From an uncultured Bacteroidales bacterium (GTDB taxonomy: Bacteria; Bacteroidota; Bacteroidia; Bacteroidales; UBA932), in contig ONEX01000008.1 of NCBI GenBank assembly GCA_900316955.1, positions 88,963 to 152,962 of the forward strand: DNA of 64,000 bases, read 5' to 3'. The notes under the pieces are model-generated. The model was not told the origin of the DNA, did not search any database, and saw only the letters and a program-made list of their open reading frames with translations. The position numbers were made by a program, and so were the translations under genes. The first letter of the stretch is position 1. Each line of letters begins with the position of its first letter. Below are positions 51,884 through 59,021 of this stretch, piece by piece.

Positions 51884-52643
51884 GATCTACGCATTCCTTC
51901 TCCTCCCGGTGCTCCTCCTTTCCTGTGGAAAGTCGAAGGAGCCCGCGACGATGACGCTGCTTACCTACAACGTGGGCGTCTTCTCCAAGTACGAGGACGA
52001 CACCACGCCCCAGGTGGCCGAGCTGATCCGGCATACCGGCGCGTCGCTGGTGGCGCTCAACGAGCTCGACAGCTGCAACCGGCGCCACGCGACATACCAG
52101 CTCAAGGAACTCGCGGCCCAGCTGGGCAACTGGTCCTTCCAGTTCGCATCGGCCTTCCCCTATGCGAACGGAGCCTACGGCAACGGGGTCGTCTCCCGCG
52201 ACAAGGTGATTTCCCGGTACAAGGTCCATCTCCCCAAGTCCGACGGCTCTGAACCGCGGAGCATCGCGGTCGTGGAGACGGACCGGTGCGTCTTCGCCTC
52301 CGTCCACCTGGACTATGTCGGGGAAAACTCCCAGCGCGACCAGGTGGAAGCGCTGAACGATTGGTTCAAAGCGGTTTACGCGGGCACCAAGAAGCCCGTC
52401 TTCCTGTGCGGTGACTTCAACGCCGAGCCGGACAGCGAAGCGATCCGGTTGATGCGTCAGGGCTGGACCCAACTCTCAGGGGTGGATAACACCTACTCGA
52501 CCAAGAACCCCCGCAAGTGCATCGACTACGTCTTCGCCTACAAGGCCGCCGCCCCGGTGGAAGTGCTCTCCTCGGAAGTCCTCACCGCCGGCACGGAATC
52601 CTTCTCTGACCATTTCCCGGTGAAGGTGGTGGTGAAGTTCTGA
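51876..52643 (+). CDS. Endonuclease/exonuclease/phosphatase (EEP) family lipoprotein
   Basis: The 255-residue product has a lipoprotein signal (LLPVLLLSC) and the EEP four-layer fold with its metal and catalytic residues: TYNVG, LNELDSC (metal Glu), HLDYVGENSQRDQ, CGDFNAEPDSEA and SDHFPV (catalytic His). EEP enzymes cut phosphoester bonds in nucleic acids, inositol phosphates, sphingomyelin or sugar phosphates. Export and operon context argue against DNA repair. It is the last gene of the operon; the ATG at 51876 overlaps the previous stop. Confidence 0.87.
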   Translation: MNKIYAFLLLPVLLLSCGKSKEPATMTLLTYNVGVFSKYEDDTTPQVAELIRHTGASLVALNELDSCNRRHATYQLKELAAQLGNWSFQFASAFPYANGAYGNGVVSRDKVISRYKVHLPKSDGSEPRSIAVVETDRCVFASVHLDYVGENSQRDQVEALNDWFKAVYAGTKKPVFLCGDFNAEPDSEAIRLMRQGWTQLSGVDNTYSTKNPRKCIDYVFAYKAAAPVEVLSSEVLTAGTESFSDHFPVKVVVKF

Positions 52644-52720
52644 AGGCAGCTGCTGCCCCCTGGGGTTTGCCGCCTGAACTATCGTAACTCGCTGATAATA
52701 AGCATAATGTCAATCAAGAG

Positions 52721-52756
52721 ACGGCAAGGGGTCCCTGCAGGAATACCCCTTGCCGT
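52721..52756. repeat. Perfect 12-base inverted repeat
   Basis: ACGGCAAGGGGT (52721-52732) pairs with ACCCCTTGCCGT (52745-52756) around a 12-base loop, 78 bases after the EEP stop. No U-tract follows. The first 11 bases recur at 52804-52814 in a second, weaker hairpin. The 338-base spacer 52644-52981 holds this, the two hairpins listed next and a -7 box; I see no gene in it. Confidence 0.7.
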
Positions 52757-52803
52757 TGGTTATTATGTAAATCGTTTACACTGAGATAGTTAGTAAGTTC
52801 ACG

Positions 52804-52840
52804 ACGGCAAGGGGCACAGAGTACCCCTAAGGCTGTTTTT
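52804..52840 (+). terminator. Probable terminator of the phosphoester operon
   Basis: ACGGCAAGGGG and CCCCTAAGGCTGT form an imperfect hairpin followed by five T (52836-52840). It repeats the left arm of the perfect hairpin upstream. Confidence 0.5.
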
Positions 52841-52856
52841 CTATCTCTTAGAATAG

Positions 52857-52889
52857 AAAAAAGCATCCCACTTGGGATGGGATGCCTTT
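52857..52889. terminator. Hairpin with flanking A- and T-tracts, possible bidirectional terminator
   Basis: GCATCCCA (52863-52870) pairs with TGGGATGC (52878-52885), preceded by six A and followed by CTTT, so it could stop transcripts from either side. Confidence 0.5.
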
Positions 52890-52969
52890 AGATGCATCAA
52901 TCATTATTCAATGACATCACAAAGGTACGAAGTTTTTCCTTTCATGCGAGTGGAATCACATAAATTGCG

Positions 52970-52977
52970 TATTTTTG
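52970..52977 (+). promoter_or_regulatory. -7 box directly before the polyprenyl synthase start
   Basis: TATTTTTG ends four bases before the ATG at 52982. With the usual spacing the transcript would begin at or near the ATG, giving a leaderless or very short leader. Confidence 0.4.
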
Positions 52978-52981
52978 TATC

Positions 52982-53941
52982 ATGATTGCGCAAGAAACCA
53001 TCGACGAGGCCGTGCGGCGGCTGTTTTCTACGATTGAGTTCACCCAGGAACCGGAGGGGTTGTACGACCCGCTGCGGTATATGGTCGCCATCGGCGGGAA
53101 AAGGCTGCGGCCGAAACTGTGCCTGACCGTGTACAGCCTGTTCAACGATTCGTTCGGCCCGGAGATCCTGGGGCCGGCGGCGGGCCTGGAGGTGTTCCAT
53201 ACCTTCACCCTCATCCACGACGACATCATGGACCGTTCCCCGCTGCGGCGCGGGAAGGAGACCGTGTGGAAGAAGTGGTCGGCGGACACCGCGATCCTTT
53301 CCGGCGACGTGATGTGCATCGATGCGTACAAACGCATTGCACAGGCGCCGGAAAACACCCTGGGCGACGTCCTGGACCTGTTTTCCACCACTGCGGCGCA
53401 GGTGTGCGACGGGCAGCAGTATGACATGGACTTCGAGCACGTGAAGGCCGTGACCATGCGCGAGTACCTGAAGATGATCGGCCTCAAGACCGCCGTCCTC
53501 ATCGCCTGCTCGGCGAAGATGGGCGCGCTCATCGCCCACGCCCCGGCGGAGATCGCCGACGGCCTGTACAACTACGGCTACAACCTGGGCCTCGCGTTCC
53601 AGGTGGCCGACGACTACCTCGACGCCTACGGAGACGAAAAGGTATTCGGCAAGCCCATCGGCGGCGACATCGTGAACGGGAAGAAGTCCTGGCTCACGGT
53701 CCGCGCGATGGAAAAGGGCGCGAAGGGCATCGCCGAGGCTCTCGAGGCGGATCTCTCGCCCGCAGAGAAGATCGCCACCGTGATGGACCTGTACGATTCG
53801 GTCCATGTGGCCGAGGACGCCCGCGAAACCGTCGCCCGCTTCCACGAGAAGGCGCTCGCCGCCGCGGAGAAGGTGACCGGCATCGCCGGCTACACCGTCC
53901 TCAAGCGCTTTGCCGACGACCTGGTGGACCGCGTGAAATGA
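52982..53941 (+). CDS. Polyprenyl (farnesyl/geranylgeranyl-type) diphosphate synthase
   Basis: The 319-residue product is an all-helical trans-prenyltransferase that extends allylic diphosphates with isopentenyl diphosphate in the cytoplasm. The first Asp-rich motif is in LIHDDIMDRSPLRRGKET (about residues 79-96) and the second in VADDYLDAYGDEKVFGKPIG (about 204-223), with GGKRLRPKL near the start. Chain length cannot be fixed from sequence alone; farnesyl or geranylgeranyl diphosphate is usual for this size. The ATG overlaps nothing upstream, and its end overlaps the U32 gene by four bases. Confidence 0.92.
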   Translation: MIAQETIDEAVRRLFSTIEFTQEPEGLYDPLRYMVAIGGKRLRPKLCLTVYSLFNDSFGPEILGPAAGLEVFHTFTLIHDDIMDRSPLRRGKETVWKKWSADTAILSGDVMCIDAYKRIAQAPENTLGDVLDLFSTTAAQVCDGQQYDMDFEHVKAVTMREYLKMIGLKTAVLIACSAKMGALIAHAPAEIADGLYNYGYNLGLAFQVADDYLDAYGDEKVFGKPIGGDIVNGKKSWLTVRAMEKGAKGIAEALEADLSPAEKIATVMDLYDSVHVAEDARETVARFHEKALAAAEKVTGIAGYTVLKRFADDLVDRVK

Positions 53942-55236
53942 GGCCGGAGGAACTGGAAATCATGGCCCCGGCGGGGAGCTTCGAAAGCCTCGCCGCCGCC
54001 GTCGAAGGAGGCGCCGATTCGGTCTATTTCGGCATCGGCCACCTGAACATGCGCTCCCACTCCGCCAACAACTTCCAGGCGGAGGACCTCCCGGAGGTGA
54101 TGCGCATCTGTCGCGCCTATGGGCTCAAAGCCTATCTCACCCTGAATATCACCCTGTACGGCGAGGAACTCGACGAGGCCCGCCGCGTGCTGGACCTGGC
54201 GAAGGAAACCGGCGTGAACGCCGTCATCGCCTCCGACATGGCCTGCATCCTGTATGCCCGCCAGATCGGCCTGGAGGTCCATATCTCCACCCAGCTCAGC
54301 ATCTCCAACGTGGAGGCGCTCCGCTTCTACGCGCAGTTCGCCGACGTCGTCGTCCTCGCGCGGGAACTCCGGCTGGAGCAGGTGAAGGAAATCCACGAGA
54401 CCATCGTCAAAGAGCACATCACCGGCCCGTCCGGGAACCTCGTCCGCATCGAGATGTTCGCCCACGGAGCCTTCTGCATGGCCGTTTCCGGCAAATGCTA
54501 CCTGTCCCTCGCCGCCTACGGCGAGAGCGCGAACCGCGGCGCCTGCATGCAGGTGTGCCGCCGCGGCTACCACGTCACCGACGAGGAAACCGGCTTCGAC
54601 CTCGTGGTGGACAACAAGTACATCATGTCCCCGAAGGACCTGTGCACGATCGAGTTCATGGACAAGATCATCGACGCCGGCGTGAAGGTCTTCAAGATCG
54701 AGGGCCGCGCCCGCGCCGCCGACTACGTGAAACGCGTCTCCTCCTGCTACCGCAGGGCCGCGGACGCCGTCTGCGACGGCACCTACACGCCCGAACTCGC
54801 GGCCGGCCTCAAGGCGGAGCTCGCCGGCGTGTTCAACCGCGGCTTCTGGGACGGCTACTACCAGGGCGCCCGCCTGGGCGAATGGAGCGCCGTCTATGGC
54901 AGCCAGGCCACCCGACGCCGCGAGTACATCGGCAAGGTCACCAACTGGTTCAACCGCATCGACGTGGCCGAGATCCGGGTCGAGACCGGCACCCTCCACG
55001 TCGGCGACGAAATCGCCTTCATCGGCAAGACCACCGGCTGCGTGGAAATCAAGGTCGATGACATGCGCGTGGACCTCAAACCCGTCTCCGAAGCCCCTAA
55101 GGGCGTGTTCTGCTCCGTCGCCGTCCCCGTGGCGGACCAGCCCGTGGACCACATCAACGACCACCCCGCGAAAGAGGCGGACGAACGCATCCACCCCCGT
55201 CGCGGGGACAAGGTGTTCAAGTGGGTCGAGGGCTAG
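53938..55236 (+). CDS. trhP: Peptidase U32 family protein (TrhP/YegQ-like tRNA hydroxylation protein)
   Basis: The 432-residue product has the U32 barrel with EIMAPAGSFESLAAAVEGGA at the start, the family signature region EMFAHGAFCMAVSGKCYLS (about 178-196) and the iron-sulfur cysteines in CYLS, RGACMQVCRRGY. The C-terminal part is a beta domain (YIGKVTNWFNRIDVAEI). E. coli relatives (TrhP) use prephenate to hydroxylate tRNA wobble uridine, and the length fits TrhP (about 450). Older annotations call such proteins collagenase-like proteases, which is doubtful. It overlaps the polyprenyl synthase gene by four bases. Confidence 0.88.
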   Translation: MRPEELEIMAPAGSFESLAAAVEGGADSVYFGIGHLNMRSHSANNFQAEDLPEVMRICRAYGLKAYLTLNITLYGEELDEARRVLDLAKETGVNAVIASDMACILYARQIGLEVHISTQLSISNVEALRFYAQFADVVVLARELRLEQVKEIHETIVKEHITGPSGNLVRIEMFAHGAFCMAVSGKCYLSLAAYGESANRGACMQVCRRGYHVTDEETGFDLVVDNKYIMSPKDLCTIEFMDKIIDAGVKVFKIEGRARAADYVKRVSSCYRRAADAVCDGTYTPELAAGLKAELAGVFNRGFWDGYYQGARLGEWSAVYGSQATRRREYIGKVTNWFNRIDVAEIRVETGTLHVGDEIAFIGKTTGCVEIKVDDMRVDLKPVSEAPKGVFCSVAVPVADQPVDHINDHPAKEADERIHPRRGDKVFKWVEG

Positions 55237-55292
55237 AACTTCACCACTACCTTCTCTGGATTAATTGGACGCAGAGAATGGGAAAGCGGGAA

Positions 55293-55610
55293 TCAGAATG
55301 CACGGATAGCGAGGACGAGCAAGAAGATTGCGAAGGCGAACAGGAGCAGAATTCCGCCCATGGCTGTCAGGGCGTCCTTCTTTTCTTCCTGGAGCTCCCG
55401 GTCCACCGCTTCGTTCACCAGCGGATGCTTTCTCCATTGCCGGACCGTATAGATGATGGACCCAACAGAAACGGCGAGCAGAATACCTGACAGAATCTTC
55501 TGAATCCAAGAATGACTGAACCAGAATCCCACGCCAATCAAGATAGCGGAGGCCACCTCGAGGGAAACCTTCCACTGCATCTGCTTCTTGGTGATCGGCT
55601 GTTGCTCCAT
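55293..55610 (-). CDS. Small membrane protein of unknown function
   Basis: The 105-residue product has a basic cytosolic start (MEQQPITKKQMQW), three hydrophobic segments (VASAILIGVGFWFSHSW, ILSGILLAVSVGSIIY and MGGILLLFAFAIFLLVLAI) and a charged loop between the second and third. I do not recognise a family. I start at ATG 55610, 20 bases after a TATCTTTG promoter box; the longer frame starts upstream of that box. GC content is lower than in the flanking housekeeping genes. It lies downstream of hicAB in the same direction, 79 bases away. Confidence 0.65.
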   Translation of the reverse strand: MEQQPITKKQMQWKVSLEVASAILIGVGFWFSHSWIQKILSGILLAVSVGSIIYTVRQWRKHPLVNEAVDRELQEEKKDALTAMGGILLLFAFAIFLLVLAIRAF

Positions 55611-55629
55611 AATCCTGTGGGTTACCTCG

Positions 55630-55637
55630 CAAAGATA
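55630..55637 (-). promoter_or_regulatory. -7 box for the small membrane protein gene
   Basis: TATCTTTG on the minus strand, 20 bases before the ATG at 55610, with a TTG 18 bases further upstream. Confidence 0.5.
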
Positions 55638-55688
55638 ATAATATTTATTGAAAATCAATAAAATTATTACACAATTCAACAATTTTCC

Positions 55689-56093
55689 TTATAGCAGGAC
55701 CGTGCTGAGGTCCGCGCCAATTGTTCTGGCGGCTTTCAGGATTCGGGCGGTCATCTTTTCTCCTGGATAGGCTATTCCGCTCTTGTATGCCCGCATTTTG
55801 CTTTCGTTGATTCCTGCGTAGGCGGCAAACTTGCTGACATTGATGAAATCGAAATAGTTGAAAAAAGAAGGTACGTCATAATGGTAACATACCCGGATGT
55901 CTTCAAATCTCGGGACCTTGTTTCCTTCCCGGGATTCTTCCTCGATGGCTTCACGGATGCTGGTGAGGAAATCTTCTTTTGCATCACTGACGCTTTCCCC
56001 AAATCCACCGAAATAGCTCTTGCCGATATGATCCTCGGAGTAGACGGCGAACAGTCCGTCAGACCCCTTTTCCACAACGCAATTGACTCTCAT
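55689..56093 (-). CDS. hicB: HicB antitoxin with C-terminal HTH
   Basis: The 134-residue product has the partly degraded RNase-H-like HicB fold at the N-terminus (MRVNCVVEKGSDGLFAVY, FGGFGESVSDAKEDFLTSI) and a DNA-binding helix-turn-helix at the C-terminus (SKFAAYAGINESKMRAYKSG). It follows the HicA toxin gene by 47 bases in the same direction. It should bind HicA and repress the pair's promoter. The ATG at 56093 gives the usual family start; 56099 adds two residues. Codon use is AT-richer than in the surroundings. Confidence 0.88.
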   Translation of the reverse strand: MRVNCVVEKGSDGLFAVYSEDHIGKSYFGGFGESVSDAKEDFLTSIREAIEEESREGNKVPRFEDIRVCYHYDVPSFFNYFDFINVSKFAAYAGINESKMRAYKSGIAYPGEKMTARILKAARTIGADLSTVLL

Positions 56094-56140
56094 TGTCACA
56101 AACTGTTTTACATCAACAAATCATGTCTGTCTGCAAGGTC

Positions 56141-56326
56141 CTATAGACCCGCTTGTCTGAGAATGCTACGCAGGGTCCCTGGCGGGATTTCCTGGGTTTG
56201 GTGCCTGGGGACTCTGAACTTTGCGTCTGTCAGCGGAGAATACCAGACATCATGTCCCCTTACATTCGTCGCCCATTCATGGCAACCGTGTGATTTCAAA
56301 AGCCGCTTCAATTCATTCACTCTCAT
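56141..56326 (-). CDS. hicA: HicA toxin, mRNA interferase
   Basis: The 61-residue product has the small double-stranded-RNA-binding-like HicA fold: MRVNELKRLLKSHGC at the start, GHDVWYSPLTDAKFRVPRH with the active-site histidine, and the end IPPGTLRSILRQAGL. HicA cleaves mRNA and stops growth when HicB is lost. The length is typical. The ATG at 56326 is chosen because it starts the conserved block; the frame reaches upstream to 56344. Toxin-first order is the usual one for hicAB. Confidence 0.88.
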   Translation of the reverse strand: MRVNELKRLLKSHGCHEWATNVRGHDVWYSPLTDAKFRVPRHQTQEIPPGTLRSILRQAGL

Positions 56327-56510
56327 GGCTTGCCTTGAAACCACCTTGCGAAGGTAGCAATTTTGTTGCTAAATGCAAAGTGGCTAATTCAAAATACAAC
56401 AAGCAAAGATTGCAAATGGATGCGGATCAAGGATCAGGGAAATGGGCCCGAAATGGCATCTTTTTATGTTTTTAATCCGGATTAATTGTTTTTGTTCGAT
56501 TAATCAAAAG

Positions 56511-56546
56511 AAAAAAAACGGAAACAAGATTAATTCTTGTCTCCGT
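56511..56546 (-). terminator. Rho-independent terminator of the ABC-TolC operon
   Basis: On the minus strand a 12-base stem (ACGGAGACAAGA pairing with its near complement; loop of five) is followed by eight T, 30 bases after the TolC stop. The DNA 56327-56510 between it and hicA is AT-rich and shows nothing else clear. Confidence 0.75.
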
Positions 56547-56575
56547 TTACGATGATTATCCTGTTCCCTCTCGCT

Positions 56576-57904
56576 CTACAGCTCCAGCGCGGAACCGCGG
56601 TAGAAGTCCAGGAGGCGGCTCTGGAAGAGGTATTCGCAGGCGGCCTGGGCCTTGTCGGAGCGGGCTTTGGCGAGGCGGGTGCGGGCTTCGTTGTATTCCG
56701 TGACGGTGGCCTTGCCGTTCTCGTACTTGGCCTGGGCCAGGATGAAGGCGTCTTCGGAGGCCGCGGCGGCCTCGGAGGCGGAGCGGTACTTGGCTTCCGC
56801 CGCGAGGGCGTTTGCATGGGCCTGCTGGATTTCTTTGTACAGGCTCTGTTTCGCCTTGTCCAGGGTGATCTGCTGGAGTTCCCGGTTCAGCCGGGCCGTC
56901 CGGACGCTGTTCCGCGCGGAGAAGCGGTCGAAGATGGGCACGCTCAGCGAGAGGCCCACATACGGGCTGAAATTGTGCGAGAGCTGCTGCCAGAAGCCGT
57001 CCTGCGGATAGAGGTTCCGGGTGTTGGTGTAGTAGCTGGTGCCCATGCCACCGCTCAGGGACAGGGTGGGGGAGAAGCCGGCCTTGGCGATCTTGATGGA
57101 CAGGTCGCTGCCGTTGAGCCGGATTTGCTCGGCCTTCACGCCCGGGCGCTGCTCCACGGCGTCGGCATAGATGTCCTCGGGGCGGGCCAGCAGGTGGTCG
57201 CCGACGGCGATTTCCGGCTTGACGATGGTGAATCCGTCCGCATTCGGGAAGTCCAGCAGCTGCGACAGGTCCAGCAGGGCGTTCCGAAGGCTGTTCTCCG
57301 CCTGTACGAGGGTGAATTCGCTCTGCGCGAGGGTGGCTTTCTGCTGGGACAGTTCGGCCTGGGAGGCCTTCCCGTTCTCCACCATCGCTTGCAGCCGTTC
57401 CACCTGGGCCTGGTCCAGTTTCCGCTGGTCCTTGGCGACGTCCACGATGTCATAGTCGTAGAGCACCTGCACGTAGGCCTTGGCCACGGAGACGCGGATG
57501 TCGTCCCGGGCGCGCTCGAGGTCGGCCAGGGCGGCGTCCAGGTTCAGCTGGGAAAGCTTGACATTGTTCGGCCGGGCCATGCCGTCGAACAGGTTCATAC
57601 CCGCGCCGATGGAGAAGCTCGTGTTCGTCGTGGTCGCGCCGGTGGTGTAGGTGTTGTCCTCGGTCAGACCGCGGCCGAAGTTCACGCTCTCGTTCGCGGA
57701 ACCGCTGACGTTCGGCAGGTAGGCGTTCTTGGACGTGTTCAGCTGGATTTCCCGCTGGGCCACGTTCAGCTCGCTCTGCTTCACGTTCAGGTTGTGTTCG
57801 AGGGCCCAGTCCAGGCATTCCTGGAGGCTCCAGGGGTGGCTGAGGTCCTGCGCCCCGGCCAGGGCGGGGACGAGCAGCGCGAGGGCAAGGAAGATTCGTT
57901 TCAT
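56576..57904 (-). CDS. TolC-family outer-membrane efflux protein
   Basis: The 442-residue product has a signal peptide (LALALLVPALAGAQ) and two TolC/OEP repeats with long heptad-rich helices (LNLDAALADLERARDDIRVS; LNRELQQITLDKAKQSLYKE). The first repeat opens with the family stretch SLQECLDWALEHNLNVKQ. It would form the outer-membrane channel and periplasmic tunnel of a tripartite exporter with the four genes before it. The gap to the adaptor gene is four bases. Confidence 0.93.
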   Translation of the reverse strand: MKRIFLALALLVPALAGAQDLSHPWSLQECLDWALEHNLNVKQSELNVAQREIQLNTSKNAYLPNVSGSANESVNFGRGLTEDNTYTTGATTTNTSFSIGAGMNLFDGMARPNNVKLSQLNLDAALADLERARDDIRVSVAKAYVQVLYDYDIVDVAKDQRKLDQAQVERLQAMVENGKASQAELSQQKATLAQSEFTLVQAENSLRNALLDLSQLLDFPNADGFTIVKPEIAVGDHLLARPEDIYADAVEQRPGVKAEQIRLNGSDLSIKIAKAGFSPTLSLSGGMGTSYYTNTRNLYPQDGFWQQLSHNFSPYVGLSLSVPIFDRFSARNSVRTARLNRELQQITLDKAKQSLYKEIQQAHANALAAEAKYRSASEAAAASEDAFILAQAKYENGKATVTEYNEARTRLAKARSDKAQAACEYLFQSRLLDFYRGSALEL

Positions 57905-57908
57905 GGCG

Positions 57909-59006
57909 CTACTTCTTCTTCTCGTCGAGGATCTGGATGCCGCGGACCTTCTCGCCGAGGGAGAGGCCTTCCTTGATTTCGATGTTCACCCCGTCGGAGA
58001 TGCCGGTCTTGACGTCGCGGCGCTCGTAGCCATTGGCGCCCATCACATAGACGAAGGTCTTCTCGCCCTCGAACTGGATGGCGCTTTCGGGCAGGGTCAT
58101 CACGTTCTCTTCGCGCTGGAGCTCGATTTCGGCGTTGGCGCTGTAGCCGGAGCGGATGGTGACGCCGTCCGGGACCTTGACGGTGGCCTTGATCTCGAAC
58201 AGGTTCGTGCCGCCGGATTCCGTGGCCTTCGGGGAGATGTACTCCAGGGCCGCGTCGATGGCGACGTCCTGCAGGGCGCCCACGGTGATGCGGACGGGCA
58301 GGCCGATATGGACCCGGCCCACCTCCGTCTCGTCGATGTTGCCGTCGAAGATCAGGTCGTTCATGTCCGCGACCGTGGCGATGGTGGTACCGTCGTTGAA
58401 GGTGTTCGAGTTGATGACCGTGTTACCGACTTTCACCGGGATGTCCAGGATGAGGCCGGCCACGGAGGACCGCACGAGGGTGGAGCTTCCGGACTTGTTG
58501 GACGACGACACGCCGTCGCGGATGATCTCCAGGGATTCCACGGACGCGGCGTATTCTTCCTGGGCCTGCTTGAGGGCCTGGGCCACCTGCTCGAAGGCCT
58601 CGGCGCTCACGAGCTGCTGGTCGAACAGGTTCTTCTGGCGGTCGTAGTTGGTCTGGGCCTGCTTGAGGTTCACCTCGGACAGGCGGACGCGGCTCTGGGC
58701 GCTGCTCAGCTGGCTCATCTCGGGGATGACCTTGAGCTTCGCGATGACCTCGTTCTTCTCGACCGTCTGGCCGGCTTCCTTGTACAGCTCGGCCACGATG
58801 CCGCTGATCTGGGCTTTCACGTTCACTTCGTCCCGGGGCTGGATCTTGCCCGTGACGACGGTGGATTTGGAGATGGTGCCCATCTCGGGCGCCAGTTCCT
58901 CGTACTGGATCTCCTTCGGGCGCGAACGCTGGAACAGGTACGCGAAGGTGCCGATGAACACGGCCGCCACGAGGAGGATGGTCAGGATTCTACCGAATTT
59001 TTTCAT
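57909..59006 (-). CDS. Periplasmic adaptor of a MacAB-type exporter (HlyD/RND-MFP family)
   Basis: The 365-residue product has one N-terminal membrane anchor (LTILLVAAVFIGTFAYLF), a split lipoyl domain (VKAQISGIVAELYKEAGQTV and its return strand SVAGLILDIPVKVGNTV), an alpha-helical hairpin between about 95 and 165, and beta-barrel and membrane-proximal domains. It joins the inner-membrane permeases to TolC, as MacA does. It lies 15 bases after the second permease gene. Confidence 0.92.
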   Translation of the reverse strand: MKKFGRILTILLVAAVFIGTFAYLFQRSRPKEIQYEELAPEMGTISKSTVVTGKIQPRDEVNVKAQISGIVAELYKEAGQTVEKNEVIAKLKVIPEMSQLSSAQSRVRLSEVNLKQAQTNYDRQKNLFDQQLVSAEAFEQVAQALKQAQEEYAASVESLEIIRDGVSSSNKSGSSTLVRSSVAGLILDIPVKVGNTVINSNTFNDGTTIATVADMNDLIFDGNIDETEVGRVHIGLPVRITVGALQDVAIDAALEYISPKATESGGTNLFEIKATVKVPDGVTIRSGYSANAEIELQREENVMTLPESAIQFEGEKTFVYVMGANGYERRDVKTGISDGVNIEIKEGLSLGEKVRGIQILDEKKK

Positions 59007-59021
59007 ATGATGTTTGTTTTA

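Noticed and set aside
52644-52981. tRNA or other structured RNA gene in the spacer
   Set aside because: The hairpins do not form a cloverleaf and no tRNA arms could be found by eye.
53938-55236. Collagenase-like protease
   Set aside because: U32 proteins of this size with clustered cysteines match tRNA-hydroxylation proteins; no protease catalytic residues are visible.
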